Shown piece after piece: positions 44,490 to 55,961 of a stretch of DNA of 64,000 bases. The stretch is taken from positions 4,650,001 to 4,714,000 of the forward strand of contig CM065650.1 in assembly GCA_033220425.1 (NCBI GenBank). The letters are read 5' to 3'. Numbering within the stretch: position 1 is the first letter of the stretch; every line of letters begins with the position of its first letter. The notes beneath the pieces are model-generated. The model saw only the letters and a list, made by a program, of their open reading frames with translations, was not told the DNA's origin and ran no database searches. This stretch comes from Lepraria neglecta. Lineage: Eukaryota; Ascomycota; Lecanoromycetes; Lecanorales; Stereocaulaceae. The position numbers were made by a program, and so were the translations under genes.

Positions 44490-46768
44490 CCTTCACCGCA
44501 ATACGATATCCCTGGGCTCCCACCAGTCTTCTTCGAGCGCTTCACCATGCATGAGCCCGTCAACATAGGCACTCCCAACTAGCAAAGAGGAAATTTCCCC
44601 GTCCATCAAAACAGAGGGTGTTTGCCCATCAAGAAATATATAGATCTGATCACCAGGCCTCGAGTAGCCTGGCACTAATCCTAATTGGTGTTCTCACTCC
44701 TGAAGCTATACACACCGGCACAAGTGGATATGTAAATAGATGCTTGGGCGGTCTAACGCCAGGGCTAGCAGGCCTAGAAAGGCTACAACAGGTGCCCCAG
44801 CGCTAGAAAACTCCCATGCCTAGGCGGCATAGACCTGGAGTGTAGATAGGCTATATATAGGCTATGTATAAGGTGCGGGTGGGCGGGAAAGAACTGCTAT
44901 GGCTCTGAAAGAGATGAACTCGACTGAAGAGCCAACTGCTGGTGGGATGCTCATACAAATAGTGCTCTCAGGAAGCACGGATCTCTCGCTATGGCCCATG
45001 GTCATGGCGCATGGCTGAAACCGCATCTGATCATGAGACACACTAACCCACAGTCCCACTGTAGCGAATAGCCGTTTGTTGTTACGCAAAACCTTCGCTG
45101 GACTGCAGCGCTCGAAACGTGATCCAGCATTCCATATGGCGCGTTCCATTTGACAGCGGGAGTCTCGGGACCGAAGGCGACGTGATACTGGTCAATCGTT
45201 TTAGTCTATTGGAGAGACCTCTCCTTTCTGGTAGCTGCAATTCGTGAACCTGCAACCAGTGTTCTGGTGTAGGCATGCAAGTCTTTGTCTTTCTGGAGCA
45301 TGCGAGCTAGTTTTCTAGTTTAGCGCTCCCGATCAATCAAGTCAGAGATCGCGACACCCTGTGGACTTCCTCTCAGCTTGGGGCCTAGCTCCAATATGTC
45401 ATCAACGTATACTCCCTTCGATATCATTGCCTCGGTATCATCCGCTATTTTCACATAGGGACACGACGAGCCGGCCGCTCTAGAATGTCGAACAGCATTG
45501 GAGAATCCGACCTGCTCGGTTTTAACGCTCTAGTCGGGCACCGGCGTCGGGACATCCACTTGCCCATGTTGGACCAAGCCAGCTTGACTTAGAAGCTTGA
45601 CTTAGAAGCTTGATACCGTAACCACGCCTTACCAAAAAAGCGAGCATAATTGTGGTATACGTTTGCGACAGGTTGAGTGTAGTCCGGAGGAGGCGCTCCG
45701 TGGATGTCGGGTGCTAGGCCCAACAGCGCATACGTCTTGTCTCTTAGGTCTGTGGATTGAAAAGCACGATAATCCTGAAGAAGATCAAACAGGAATATGA
45801 ACTGTCGAACACGATCGTCGCCCTTGCTTTGTGCGATCTTCCGGCGAAGCGATTCAATAGCCTGACGGGCTTTGCGGCCTTCGTTCCCAGCTATTTCCAC
45901 GACATGTTTATTGTTATTGTCGGCTTCGTACATATAGTTGGACCAATCACTACAGCTATGGCCGGTCTTTGTTTCGCGATATAGATCCTCGTCAATTTGA
46001 TTGATGCCATCAGAGATTGTCTTCTAGTCTATATCGAAGAGACCTAGAATCTCAGTGGCTTTGTGACTATAAGCGACCTCTTGAATGATCAAAATTCTGG
46101 TAAACCATTGTCGTGCAAGAATGTGGCGCACCGCGTCCCAGGCTGTTCCTTTGTTCAAGGAGGCACGCACACGGTCCTCACTATCAAACAAATCGGATCC
46201 TCGATAGCCATCCTTTTTTGCGCTTGCCCATCGGATGGCCTGTTTACGGAGCTTTTCCCTGTGAGGCCTAGCAAATCGAACGCTTTCAAGATCAGATCTC
46301 ATGAGGGACATGAAACCCAGCTTTGCCAAGTGCATAATGAGGTTGATCGCACCCCTGATGTATGTATGGTCGGAATGTGAAGACTGTATCTCTTCCTCTA
46401 TCGCTTCGCCAAGATAGACTAAGACAGTAGAAGCTTGTTGGGACCTGCTGACTACGTTCCTGAATGTTGCTCTGATCAATGCAGATAGCGTCGATCCAGA
46501 TGAATTGCCGCTCTGCATTCCGAAATCTCCGTAGTGCCATATCTAGATGGGTCGTAACAGCGAGTTAGCTATCATTGCAGGTGATGAAAAGATCCAATAT
46601 TGGGTCACCCCACGTATATGATAAGGCGCGATATTTAGAGCCCTGGTTTAATGACAAGTGATGCAAGCTGCAAAAGAGAGGCTCAGTGATGGTTTCTGCA
46701 GGCAGAACTCGAAGAAGACGTATTGATTTGTCCCATATTCGGAGAGGAGAATATCGATAGTTCTCCAT
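44490..46768 (-). pseudogene. Second broken HET-domain gene
   Basis: Pieces in order on the minus strand: SIRLLRVLPAETITEP and KYRALSYTWGDP (46768-46565), FIWIDAICIDQSNIQERSQQ and STVLVYLGEAIEEEI (to 46024), TDLRDKTYALLGLAPDIHGA (45933-45589), a poorly kept middle, and a tail with GDQIYIFLDGQTP and VGSAYVDGLMHGEALEEDWW (44675-44493). The ALSYTWG and IDAICIDQ motifs are diagnostic for HET. Several interruptions separate the pieces, and a stretch of about 180 bases at 44690-44870 looks foreign to the gene. It is not closely similar to the broken HET gene at 36.6-38.4 kb, so the two are separate family members. Confidence 0.75.
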
Positions 46769-47254
46769 TGGCTTCCCAGAACTAGAGCCTTACTGCGATG
46801 GTCGCTGTGGCTTATTTTAGTATCGCTTGGAGGTCTTTATGACTACACGTCGTGGTTGAGGGAACAGCTACGGCACTGAAATACTGCTCAGAAAAGTTTA
46901 GCTATCATAAAACAACACAAACTTCCCTTTAATCCTGTAAGACTTTCTTGGTGGTTTTGGAAGAAGATGGTGGTGGAGTCTTGGCGAGCGAGTGATGACA
47001 GTGCCATAGGGCTGCAGGAGCACAGCCTTCAACAAGACCGAGCAGCGACTGGCGATGGAACTGTCATTTGTAGACTTCATAGGCCGAATAAAGCTGATCA
47101 CGATGAGTGAGACCCTAGCTTCCCTGACAACAAACATTCGAGAGGCTTGCGCCATGATGAAATTGGGAGGCCATGCTCTAAACGCCATCGTTATTAAATG
47201 ACGCCTGCAAGTGTCCGTAGAATACGACATATGTAAAAGCAAACACGAATATTA
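46769..47254. other. Intergenic region
   Basis: About 490 bases upstream of the broken HET gene and downstream of the broken transporter. A 114-codon minus frame (46898-47242) has no recognisable features. Confidence 0.5.
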
Positions 47255-49003
47255 TTAGTTTCCTCTCCTTTCCCCAGCCTCGAGCTCCTCATAATCACCA
47301 TCGAAACTTTCGCTATCCTCAACAGGTTGCATGTCCTCATCATAAGTATCGCCATCCTGCTGCTCGTACGCTTTCACCATACTCTCGCTCTCCCCAGCAG
47401 CAGGTACCACCTCGTACTCCGCTGCGCCATTGATTTCGGTGAATGCTATATCGCCGGCTTTATGTACCAGCCAGCCTGGGTTAGCTGCGAACCATTTGTC
47501 GATCTGTTCCAAACTCTTCCCGGCAGTCTCAACGATGAAGTAGTAGATGAAGGGAACAAAACAAGCGTTGAGAATGGCGTAGACAAGGTAAAGGCCCCAT
47601 TTTAGGTAGTGGATACCAATCGGCGTGGTTTGTATCACGAAGTAATTGAAAAGCCAATCACAGGCAGTAGCCAAAGCAGCGTCTTTGGTCCGCATTCCGA
47701 GTGAGTTGATCTCAGCAGGGTAGAGCCAGGGCGTTGCCACCCAACCGAAACCGAAAGCAAGGAAGTAGAAGGTGATGAAGACTGTCGCGACGATGCCAGG
47801 GATCAACGCTTCTCTGTCATGACCGAGCTCGGTACTAACAGCGATTCCAAGCATCGCGATAGCTTGTGCTGCTGCCATTGACATTAACAAGGGCCTTCGC
47901 CCAAGTCTTTCGATGAGGAAGACACAAGCTGCGGTGGCGAACATATAGAGAACGGCAAAGCCAGTCGAGAGGAGGCGAGATGCAAACTCAGGTAAGCCTA
48001 CGCTTTTGTGTAAGACCAATGGGAGGTAATAGCAAAGTACATTGATGCCTGTCAATTGTTGGCTATATGAGGTCAGTGTTAAATACTCCATAATGAAGTC
48101 TAACATGGACATACCAGACTTGTAGAAGCATACCCAGCAGTAGACGCCGAGTTGCCTGACCACCTCTGAACAGTTGGGACCAGGATGCTTGAACAGCCTG
48201 TTCCTGCCGCACTGAATCCCTGATTGCGTTGAACTCTGCTTCGACATCATCCTCACTCAGGCTGGCGAGTATGACCTTTGCCTCTGCATCTCTGCCGCGA
48301 GCAAGCAGCCAACGTGGCGACTCCGGGAGTATTGGAACGAGCGTGAGAATAATGACAATGAAGATGACCTGGATTCCGAGAGGAAAGCGCCACTGGGCTT
48401 CAGTCGTGAGCCTACTGAAGGCCAGTGTGATGACATTGGACACGACGAAGCCGAAGACATTCACGACCATCTCTTTAACAACAGCCTTGCCTTTAGCGTG
48501 GTCATACGAGGTTTCCACGTGCCACACGGGGGCCGTCGCCGTGTTGCCACCATTCCAATACCTGCAATGAAACGGCCCCATAGGAGATGGTTCATAGAGT
48601 GAGCGCCAGTTTGAAGCAAGATACTAGCCGTCATGATTATGGTAAAGATGATGACTGTGCGTTTCCGGCTAAGCTATTCTCCGACAAGCAGCGTGAGAAG
48701 CGCGCCAGCGAAGCAGCCAAGATCGTAAATACTGGTTACGAATCCCGTCAACGAAGGCGGTGGATGATGGAAGTAGTCTTGAAATTCATGGCCCACGATT
48801 ATACCGCCGAAGACGCCCTGTTCGTAGCCAAAGAGACACATTACCGTGCCAGCGGCGACGGAGATGAGGGCGTGTAGGCTTCAAGGCTCAAAGCCATACT
48901 CAGGCCGCCGTCCGTCTAAGAGGTCTTTGGTGCTGGATTCTAGTGCATTGGATGACGATGAACGTTGTATTCCTTCTTCTCCATCAAGGGGTCGGTATGA
49001 CAT
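47255..49003 (-). pseudogene. MFS sugar transporter, broken
   Basis: From ATG 49003 (MSYRPLDGEEGIQRS) the family signature is traceable end to end: LISVAAGTVMCLFGYEQGVF, SLTGFVTSIYDLGCFAGALL, LLWGRFIAGIGM, GGNTATAPVWHVETS, LPESPRWLLARGRDAEAKVI, an intron near 48058-48112, QQLTGINVLCYYLPLVLHKS, IERLGRRPLLM, GWVATPWLYPAEI and the cytoplasmic tail. This is a twelve-helix hexose-type transporter. Three defects are visible: a TGA just before the first helix (after YGFEP), a TAG in the GE-x-LSRKR loop after helix 2, and a one-base loss at GIGM/GGN. Both stops are one C-to-T step from Arg or Gln codons. The last two thirds are fully open, so inactivation looks recent. Confidence 0.75.
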
Positions 49004-49470
49004 CTCGAAGGTTGTGTATTGAATTCGTGTCGTCTAAGGGGTTATGGTTTGGACAACTGTTACGCATCGTTGTTATTGCCGTTATTCTATGCATCTAGAC
49101 CAAAGTTCTTTTGAGTTTTAAAAGACGTCCACAGTCTGTGTGGTACAACTGGCGATAGCATCTGATCAGGTAATGTCTCGTGTGACCAGAAAAAGGCGTT
49201 GGAGATGCTGGAGATGATCATCGGACCTACAGGGACCGATATCCGGCGCTAGCTTATATAGGCTAGTCCGGTCTATATATTAAGTAAGTCACATCTTGAG
49301 TTTTTGCTAAGGAGCTTAAGAAGAAATATATAGAATTAAATACATGATGTTACATGTCGTACAAGACAATGTTGCAACGCTCGCACACAAACAAAGACCG
49401 GGAAAGACTTCGCCGCGATTGGGCCCAAAAATTTGTGCCAAACTCAGGATCGGATTAACGAAAAGACTGA
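49004..49470. other. Intergenic region with an A+T-rich patch
   Basis: The patch at about 49245-49345 contains TATATAGGCTAG and TCTATATATTAAG and shares the short string TATATAGGCTA with the foreign-looking stretch near 44850. It could be a degenerate transposon remnant, but nothing confirms that. Confidence 0.35.
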
Positions 49471-51792
49471 TCAAGCCTTCCTCCAAATCGCACCAATACT
49501 GTTAATAACAATCGGGTCTGTATGACCCCAGAATCCAATAAGTGTCCAGCCGCCACTGCTATCTGGTGGCTCTTGCTCGACACTCTTCAATCCCGCTGGT
49601 ATGGATGCCTTGGCTTGACCGTATGATTTCCAGCTCGTTAATTCCTGCCCTGTGGAATCCAATATGACTAGGGCTGCCAGGCAACCTGAGCCTGCTGTAT
49701 ACTCGATCCTCACTTTCGATGCTTTGGCGCGTCTGAAATCGGCGACTGGCTGGCCCCAATACGCGTGGTTCCTGTTTGCTTTGCCAACGACGTGATGGAT
49801 TCCATCCGCTCGAGGAGGGACATTGGAGTCCGCAGCAGTGCTGAAGCCGATGCCTGAGATATTGTTGTGGCAGCGTTTCGAACGAGTCTGGAGCCCGAAT
49901 ATACCAAGCCAGTTGACAGTGCGGTTCTCATGAGCGTGTATGCGAAGCTTGGTCAGATTTTCAATGCTGGATGAGCTTTCGGCGGAGTCCAGGGTGCAGA
50001 AAAGGCGGTCTGAGCCTTTGCCATCTACCCACGAGCGCTGTATTGGGAGGTGATCGCCGACTAGGGGCGAAAACTCGAGATCATCATCTCGTGCCCAGCC
50101 GCCTATTTTGGCAATTTCTGGTCCGGTGAGAAGGCCGAAGTTGGTGTCTCGCCGGGTAAGGTCGGCTTGCTCGCGTATCGTCTGGCCGTGGTGCCTGACC
50201 TACAGACTTCTCAGCCCTAGCGAGGAAATTGAGGGAGAAAACGACTTACCGGCAACCGCTTTCTGAGCTCTCCTGGCCACATGTAAGTCACTCCCCTTTG
50301 CTGCCCGTTCTCGTCCAGGTCTGCCAGCGAAGGCTCGGTGATCAAGGCTTTAGTTATATCGGTAATCTGAGTCATGCCTTTGCGTGCTAGCATTCTTGCT
50401 TCGTTCATCCCCTTGGGTGTCAATTGGATGGGATTGGGTACACCTGGTCCTGGATCTCTCTCGCGGTACTGGTCTGGATGCTTCAACATATCGGACAACT
50501 CGCCCCAGATATTTTTGTAGGCCAGGAAGCCGCTAAACAGGTCTTGAGTATAGATAGAGCAGAGCTCGTAATCGAGGATCCTGAATTTGTCTTCTGGTGG
50601 GTTCCTAGCATTTGCTTCATTGAAGCTCCTCAGGCTGGTGTATCGGGTCAATACTGCCGAAGTTCGTTGAGCACAAGTCTGTACGAGGTGTGGAAATCTG
50701 GTAGCCACATCTACAACGGTCTTGAGATCCCACTTTTCATCTGCGGGCTTTACATCTCCTCCACCAGCCCAGTTGACGGAAATGGTCGTCTCGGTGTCGT
50801 CCCAGACATCGCTCTTGTGTCTGTCTACGGAATTCTTCGTACCCACTGACAGCCCTGGAACGGCGGCAACGGCGATCTCTGCTTCTGCTGCAGCTTTCAC
50901 AGCAGAGACCTTGGATTTGTCGCTGACTTTGATGCTGATAATTGCACTGAATTCGCCGCCTTCGGTAAAGCCGCTGATAAAACAGTCACCTGCGCGGGTC
51001 AGCGACGGCTAATGCGGACCAGACGAATGGGTACTTACCAAAGACATCCGTAAATTTCGAGTTTTCCATCTCCGGTATAGGGTTGAAAATCATTCTATCA
51101 GCCACGGGCGAGGTTTCGTTGGTCACCTTGACCGTAACGATATAATTCAGATCAGACTGATTGACTTTGTTCTCGTTGACAATGGAAGTGCTGCCGGAGC
51201 CTTTGATCGTTCCATATTTGATCGATGCCGATGAAGATATGTTCAATGCTTCTACAATGTCAGACACGTTGTCGACTAGTCGCGACGAGTATGTGACGAT
51301 CTGAACGGTGTTCTTGTGGGGAGGAGTGACCTCGGCCGGATGGACTGATGTTGCAGGACGATGTGATGGATTCGTCACAGTAAGGTCAGGCACTGATCTT
51401 GGTTTGGAGATCTGGCTGCCAGCATCGGATGCTGCAGTGGATGCAAAAGACTCATTACTGGCCTGCGGACGTAGGGTGACGGAGTTGTCTGAGACAGCCT
51501 TCGGGGCTAATTGAGGGCGCAACGGACTAGAGTCGATGACAAGGCTTTGCGGACGCCGCTCGTCTGATGATCTAGTCTTGTAAGTGGGCTCGACGAATGG
51601 GCTTTGCCGGCGCCGTCCAGTTGCTATGCGAGCCTTTTTGGCAGGCTCGATCAGAACGGCGTTCTCGATACATATCTCTTGTGTGTAAGAGTTGAAACTT
51701 TAGTGGGGTTAATAACATTTCTCCATGGCAGTAAGAAGATCTTACCCCTGGCCAAGCCTCATGGCGTTCGTGTATGGTGCGAGGAACGACAT
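49471..51792 (-). CDS. MACPF-like fungal protein with C-terminal beta domain
   Basis: Four exons (51792-51746, 51697-51039, 50989-50250, 50199-49471) give 724 residues without interruption. The start MSFLAPYTNAMRLGQGFNSY, then IENAVLIEP, is followed by a low-complexity linker to about residue 140. Next come TYSSRLVDNVSDIVEALNIS, SIKYGTIKGSGSTSI, DLNYIVTVKVTNE and, across intron 2, DVFGDCFISGFTEGGEFSAI, which resemble the membrane-attack-complex/perforin fold (G-x-x-F-I-S-G-F-x-x-G-G-E). The C-terminal 240 residues are beta-rich with tryptophan and glycine (WLGIFGLQTRSK, GGWTLIGFWGHTDPIVINSI). There is no signal peptide. Members of this fold can insert in membranes, but many fungal ones are uncharacterised. 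The MACPF call rests on motif resemblance only. Confidence 0.6.
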
Positions 51793-52809
51793 GCCGGCGC
51801 CAACGGAGTAGCGTGGTGTAGAGGGTTCTGTCGCCAAAGTTGGCAGTGTGCTCTGGTGATGCCACTGTTCGGCCAGGATCGCGACGTTAAATGTTTAAGG
51901 CTTGTCGGGCGTGTCTAAAAAGATAACAAAACAATAAGCTCAATTTCTCGGGCCACGGAAAATGTTGCGCATTGCGGCGGCCGGCATTATATAGACTTTG
52001 GATTTTCTTTTTTGCTAGCGCTGACTACCACTCCAACACAGTAAGATTCTAAGTATGGATGTCTGCAATTGAGGCTCTGCACATCAGGATTGTCATGATT
52101 TTTGCAAGTGATAGGCACACGACACGCGAGCGCTGCCTGAAACGAGAAGGATGCGACGAGACGCATACTTGTCACCAGAGACGAAACACGCAGGGCGTCC
52201 AAATAGTTGTTAGCGTCTCGCTCGGTGCGAGGATCCACTTGGCAGCTGAGATGGCGATGGCGAAGCGCATCACCACCATCACCAGCATAACTCATGACAC
52301 TTGCGCTGCCTCAATCCTGTACTATTCTTTGAATGTTGAATACGAAGAAAACATTCATCTGACAGAGGAGGATGCTAATTGTAATCTTGAAGGATTTAGA
52401 GACGGGTTGAAGTTGCAACCATCGAAGCTCAGCCGCAACAGGGGACTGAATCCTTCGAATCCTTCGAACACCAAATGTGGGCGCCTACCGTAACACGCTT
52501 CTCCATTTTGACCGCGCTGTGGAAGCTTCGCGCCTGGTGTCCAAAAGTTGCAATGATTGGTTTCCAATGAGAAGTTAGACAATGATTCGTGTGTCAAAAA
52601 TTGATTTCGTACCGCTGCATACGTGGACGCGTTTCTCGGCCATGCCGCCTCCATTGTCCGCCTTTCAAAGTGCATAGGTGAAGTTCGTAGGTTACAATGA
52701 GAGCTCATGTTTCCTTGTTGCAAGCGCACGTCTAATGGCATCCAGGAGCTCAACTGCCTCGAGTGGCACAAAACATAGCCTAGTACGCTGTATGCAACAA
52801 CCTCATAAA
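51793..52809. other. Intergenic region of about 1 kb
   Basis: It holds the promoter of the MACPF-like gene, including a TATATA-type element near 51987-51993 on the minus strand about 195 bases before the start. Frames at 52059-52493 and 52355-52813 show no recognisable domain. The short string GAATCCTTC is repeated side by side near 52449. Confidence 0.5.
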
Positions 52810-53789
52810 TCAAGACGACGCTATCAGTACCGAAGGGACTGGATTAACATTCTCTAGAGCAGGTGCAATCGTGTTTTTCAATGTCGAGTTCGCCAGAAAG
52901 GGAGGCTCGACCTGTGTGGGATAGTCATACGGATTCGGCACCACACCGATTAATTCCAAGAGTTCCTGCTCAGCAATCGATTTCGCCTCGGGGTCTTGTG
53001 AGAATCTTAGGCTCCGGATCTTGGAGTAGACCGAGCCGGCACCGTATAGGACTACTTCGATGTTTTCGCGGTCTCCTGCAGTAGTTGTTATTAGCATTTG
53101 TCAACTGCGCTGCAAATGAAGGCACGGCGGGCTGCACACTATTTCGAACGATAACGCCGCCTGTTCCTTTTGTGCAAACGCAGCCTCGTAGTATTATCCG
53201 TGTGGGTCCTATCAAATTTATGTAGCTCGATACGTCATTGAGAATGCTAATAAAGTCTGTCGTTAGGAGCTTTTGTGCTGTGCATCCGCCTGGGTTCTCG
53301 TCAGTATGGGCGTTGTTATTGGCTGGCAGTTTTGAGTGAATATTACCAGATGTCTTCTCGAGTGGTAAGGGTTGATTTGGCATTGTACGTGATATGTCGG
53401 AGACTTTAGTGTAAAAGTTTCGTGCTACTGTTCGCCCTAGTGGATCGCGCAGAAGCATTGCAATCGCTGCGTTGCACTCGTCAAAGTTGACTTGTCCCAG
53501 ACTTTGGGCACAAAAAGCTGGTTGTGGAGGCGCGTTGGGGGAAGCTAATCACCGACGACGCAGCTGGCTGGAATAAGGCGACGGCGGCGGATGATGCCGA
53601 TGCGGGCATAGCAAATACATGGTTACCAAACTTCCAAGATCTCGGATGCTGCGGGAGGGTACTCGAAGGCATCGCTGGAGGAAACATGTCTTTCAGGACG
53701 TTCATCAGGATAGTGATAAAGATTGCAAGGAACCTACAACACTCTCTCATAGTCATGCGATACGCACAGAGCCTGTATCCTACTAGCAT
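52810..53789 (-). CDS. Predicted secreted protein of unknown family
   Basis: The model joins exons near 53789-53627, 53517-53347, 53289 to about 53150 and about 53085-52810. The N-terminal segment CRFLAIFITILMNVL is hydrophobic and could be a signal peptide. The mature part starts around FCAQSLGQVNFDECNAAIAM and carries DPLGRTVARNFYTKVSDISR, PNQPLPLEKTSGGCTAQ, a SYINLIGPTRIILRGCVC segment, and IEVVLYGAGSVYSKIRSLRF. Cysteines are few and spaced as in small fungal extracellular proteins. The first splice (GTAACC donor) and the last one are uncertain, and the start could be the ATG at 53789 or one of two ATGs 33-39 bases downstream. I do not recognise the family. A secreted, possibly host- or surface-related role is inferred from the N-terminus only. 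Confidence 0.5.
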
Positions 53790-54402
53790 TACACGCCGCT
53801 GTTTTGTACCATTAGAGACCACAATGTCGCGTGATCAAAAGGAATGCTAGGACGTGCTTCCTGGGAATAGCTACGCGCCCTTATTGCAGGCTTTGTAACG
53901 TAAAACATCTTGCTACAGTCTGCAACGGGAAATGTCCGGATGCAAACCGGATGTAGGAGCCTTTAACACTAAAGACCCTGGGGACTTCATGCAAGTAAAA
54001 CGTCTCTGCAGTAACTTTAAATTCCTCAACGGCAGTGCAGGACTAAAAAAGAGCCCAGCCACTTGGACTTTTCAGGCAAAGTGTCATCAAACAGGCTGTC
54101 GAACGGTCTTCCGACGTTGCTATATGTGCAGGCGCTCACTTGACCGTTTCATCGACGTTAGAGGTGTATGCGGTCTTCGCGCCAATGCAAACTTGCGAGT
54201 AAGCGCTATTCATTGGGAAGGAGTCTGTGCGCCTGTAATATGGATGAGGATGAAATAGGATGAAATAGGATGAGAAAATTCAGGTTTGAGATTTTGTAGC
54301 TTCGCATTGGGCAGGAGGAAAGTGAATCAATTGGAGCATGATGCTTAAGAGAATGCCACAAGACCCTCGGTGCTTGCGTTTAATTCTATGCTGTAAGCTT
54401 AG
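53790..54402. other. Intergenic region with a short tandem repeat
   Basis: About 610 bases. The 108-codon plus frame at 53932-54258 has cysteines but no signal peptide or known domain. A 10-base tandem repeat lies at 54248-54273. Confidence 0.5.
54248..54273. repeat. 10-base tandem repeat, 2.6 copies
   Basis: The unit GGATGAAATA occurs twice and is followed by a partial third copy. Confidence 0.8.
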
Positions 54403-55284
54403 CTAACTCGACTCCACGTTAATCGCTAGATTCCCCAGCACGGTCGGTATCCAAAGTCCATGTACACCTGTTGGTGCCCAATTTTTAGCAGCGCTGGGTT
54501 GAGTATTACTTGGAGCCGGTGGCGAAGCGGTTGTAGATAGTATGCTAGCCAGCTCTTGCGCGGGAGCAGCGTTTTGGGCGGGCTGTATAGCATTCTGGGC
54601 TGGCGTACTGCTGTTGATAATAGCACAGCCACTGATAGCACCAGCAACAACGTCGCAGTCAGGGTAAGCTCCGGTGCAGGCAGCGGTACCTACTAATGTC
54701 AGTGGACGAGTTGTTCTGTGCGAAATGGATGAAGATCACCATTATTGTCTGGAAAAATCGCTGATCCACTTGGGGCGCAGAATCCGAGCTCGCCGTATGA
54801 GCCTTTACACCTGTAGAGTTGGTAAGCACTTGGTCTGTGTAGACACTTGGTCTGTGTAGATTGGAATATTTATTGAAGACAGTACATATTCGACTGAACA
54901 GTAGGATCGGTGCAATTGACGCACACAGATCCCTGAAAGCATGGTTGGATGCACTGAGCGCATGTCTCTGCTCCGACAAAGCCCATTTGGCAGCTCTGAC
55001 CCAGATGTCAACTCAACGGGACTTTGAAACTTTGTTATAAAACCCACGGTGCACTGGACATCATCCCAGCCATTTTGCCAGCATGTCATACCGCAATGCA
55101 AATTAACAGCCCAGCATCTCGTGATGCAACTTTGGCACGCGTCGCGCATATTGACGTTTGCACATCCCAACGAGTTTGCTTGATACTCGATCCCAGTGTC
55201 GTTGTACTGGGCAGCTGCAGGGGAGAATGCCTCGTTTGCAAGGATGTAGAAAACAGTAAGTTTGAGCGAATGGGAGTATAGCAT
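54403..55284 (-). CDS. Cysteine-rich predicted secreted protein
   Basis: ATG 55284 starts MLYSHSLKLTVFYILANEAF, a likely signal peptide ending near SPAAAQ. The mature protein is packed with paired cysteines: LGCANVNMRDACQSCITRCW, LHCGMTCWQNGWDDVQC, then after an intron NCQMGFVGAETCAQCIQPCF and VCVNCTDPTVQSN, and in the last exon CTGAYPDCDVVAGAISGCAI. A proline-, alanine- and serine-rich stalk follows (NAIQPAQNAAPAQELASI, TTASPPAPSNTQPSA) up to the TAG at 54403-54405. Exon 1 is 55284-55031 and exon 2 begins at 54993; the border of exon 2 with the last exon, near 54870 and 54690, is not resolved because I could not find a fully frame-consistent splice pair. The layout (cysteine head plus stalk) fits a cell-wall or extracellular protein. 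I do not recognise the family. Confidence 0.6.
54827..54860. repeat. Perfect 17-base tandem duplication
   Basis: CACTTGGTCTGTGTAGA occurs twice without a gap, inside the last intron of the cysteine-rich secreted protein gene. Confidence 0.9.
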
Positions 55285-55961
55285 ATTTTCCTGTCCCAAT
55301 CGGCTCGATGTTTTAGAATTAGAGGCCGGGACAATGTTTATATAATACTCCGATAACAGGAAACAAACGACAGAGAACAATGCCCGTCTTCACAAACCCA
55401 AGGTGAGATTGAGGCAATATATATTTAAAAATCCGATCACGGCTTGGCGCAAATCCCACGGGCCAACACTTTATTTCCTCGTTTCACTAATGTGATCTAA
55501 CTGTGACAGAATGGGATTTAAAGACTGTGCGTACATCATGTGGGCGTTGAGTGGTGCAGTAGAGACCCTTGCGAAACAACTCTCTTGATTAAAATGTTAC
55601 CACCCCGTGACCCACGCTCAGGTAATAGTACATGGGATATACCCACAATCTCGCGCTGCAAGATGAAGAGTTAAGCGACGTCAAGGCGGATGCGCAATCC
55701 CACTGCCTGTGCGGGATTCTAGATCCGCATGCAAATGCTATCAGCCGCTAGCACTCTTGAATGAGGTATACTGATGATTGGTGAGATAAGCGATCATGTT
55801 GCTGTAAGTGCTATCAGTACGAACTACTCTCGAATGCACTCGAAGACCGAACCTGAACTCTCTCCAGTGGCCATGTTTGTATGCTAGACCTCAACTGATT
55901 GTATCCTGCGACACATCCTTCTGAAAAGCTTGACGTCCGGACAAGAAAGGATTTTGTGACC
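55285..55961. promoter_or_regulatory. Promoter region of the cysteine-rich gene
   Basis: A TATATAAA-type box on the minus strand (plus-strand TTTATATAA at 55337-55345) lies about 55 bases before the start codon at 55284. The rest, about 600 bases, shows no gene. Confidence 0.45.

Noticed and set aside
53932-54258. 108-codon plus-strand frame with several cysteines
   Set aside because: No signal peptide, no domain, no supporting splice signals, and it ends in the 10-base tandem repeat.
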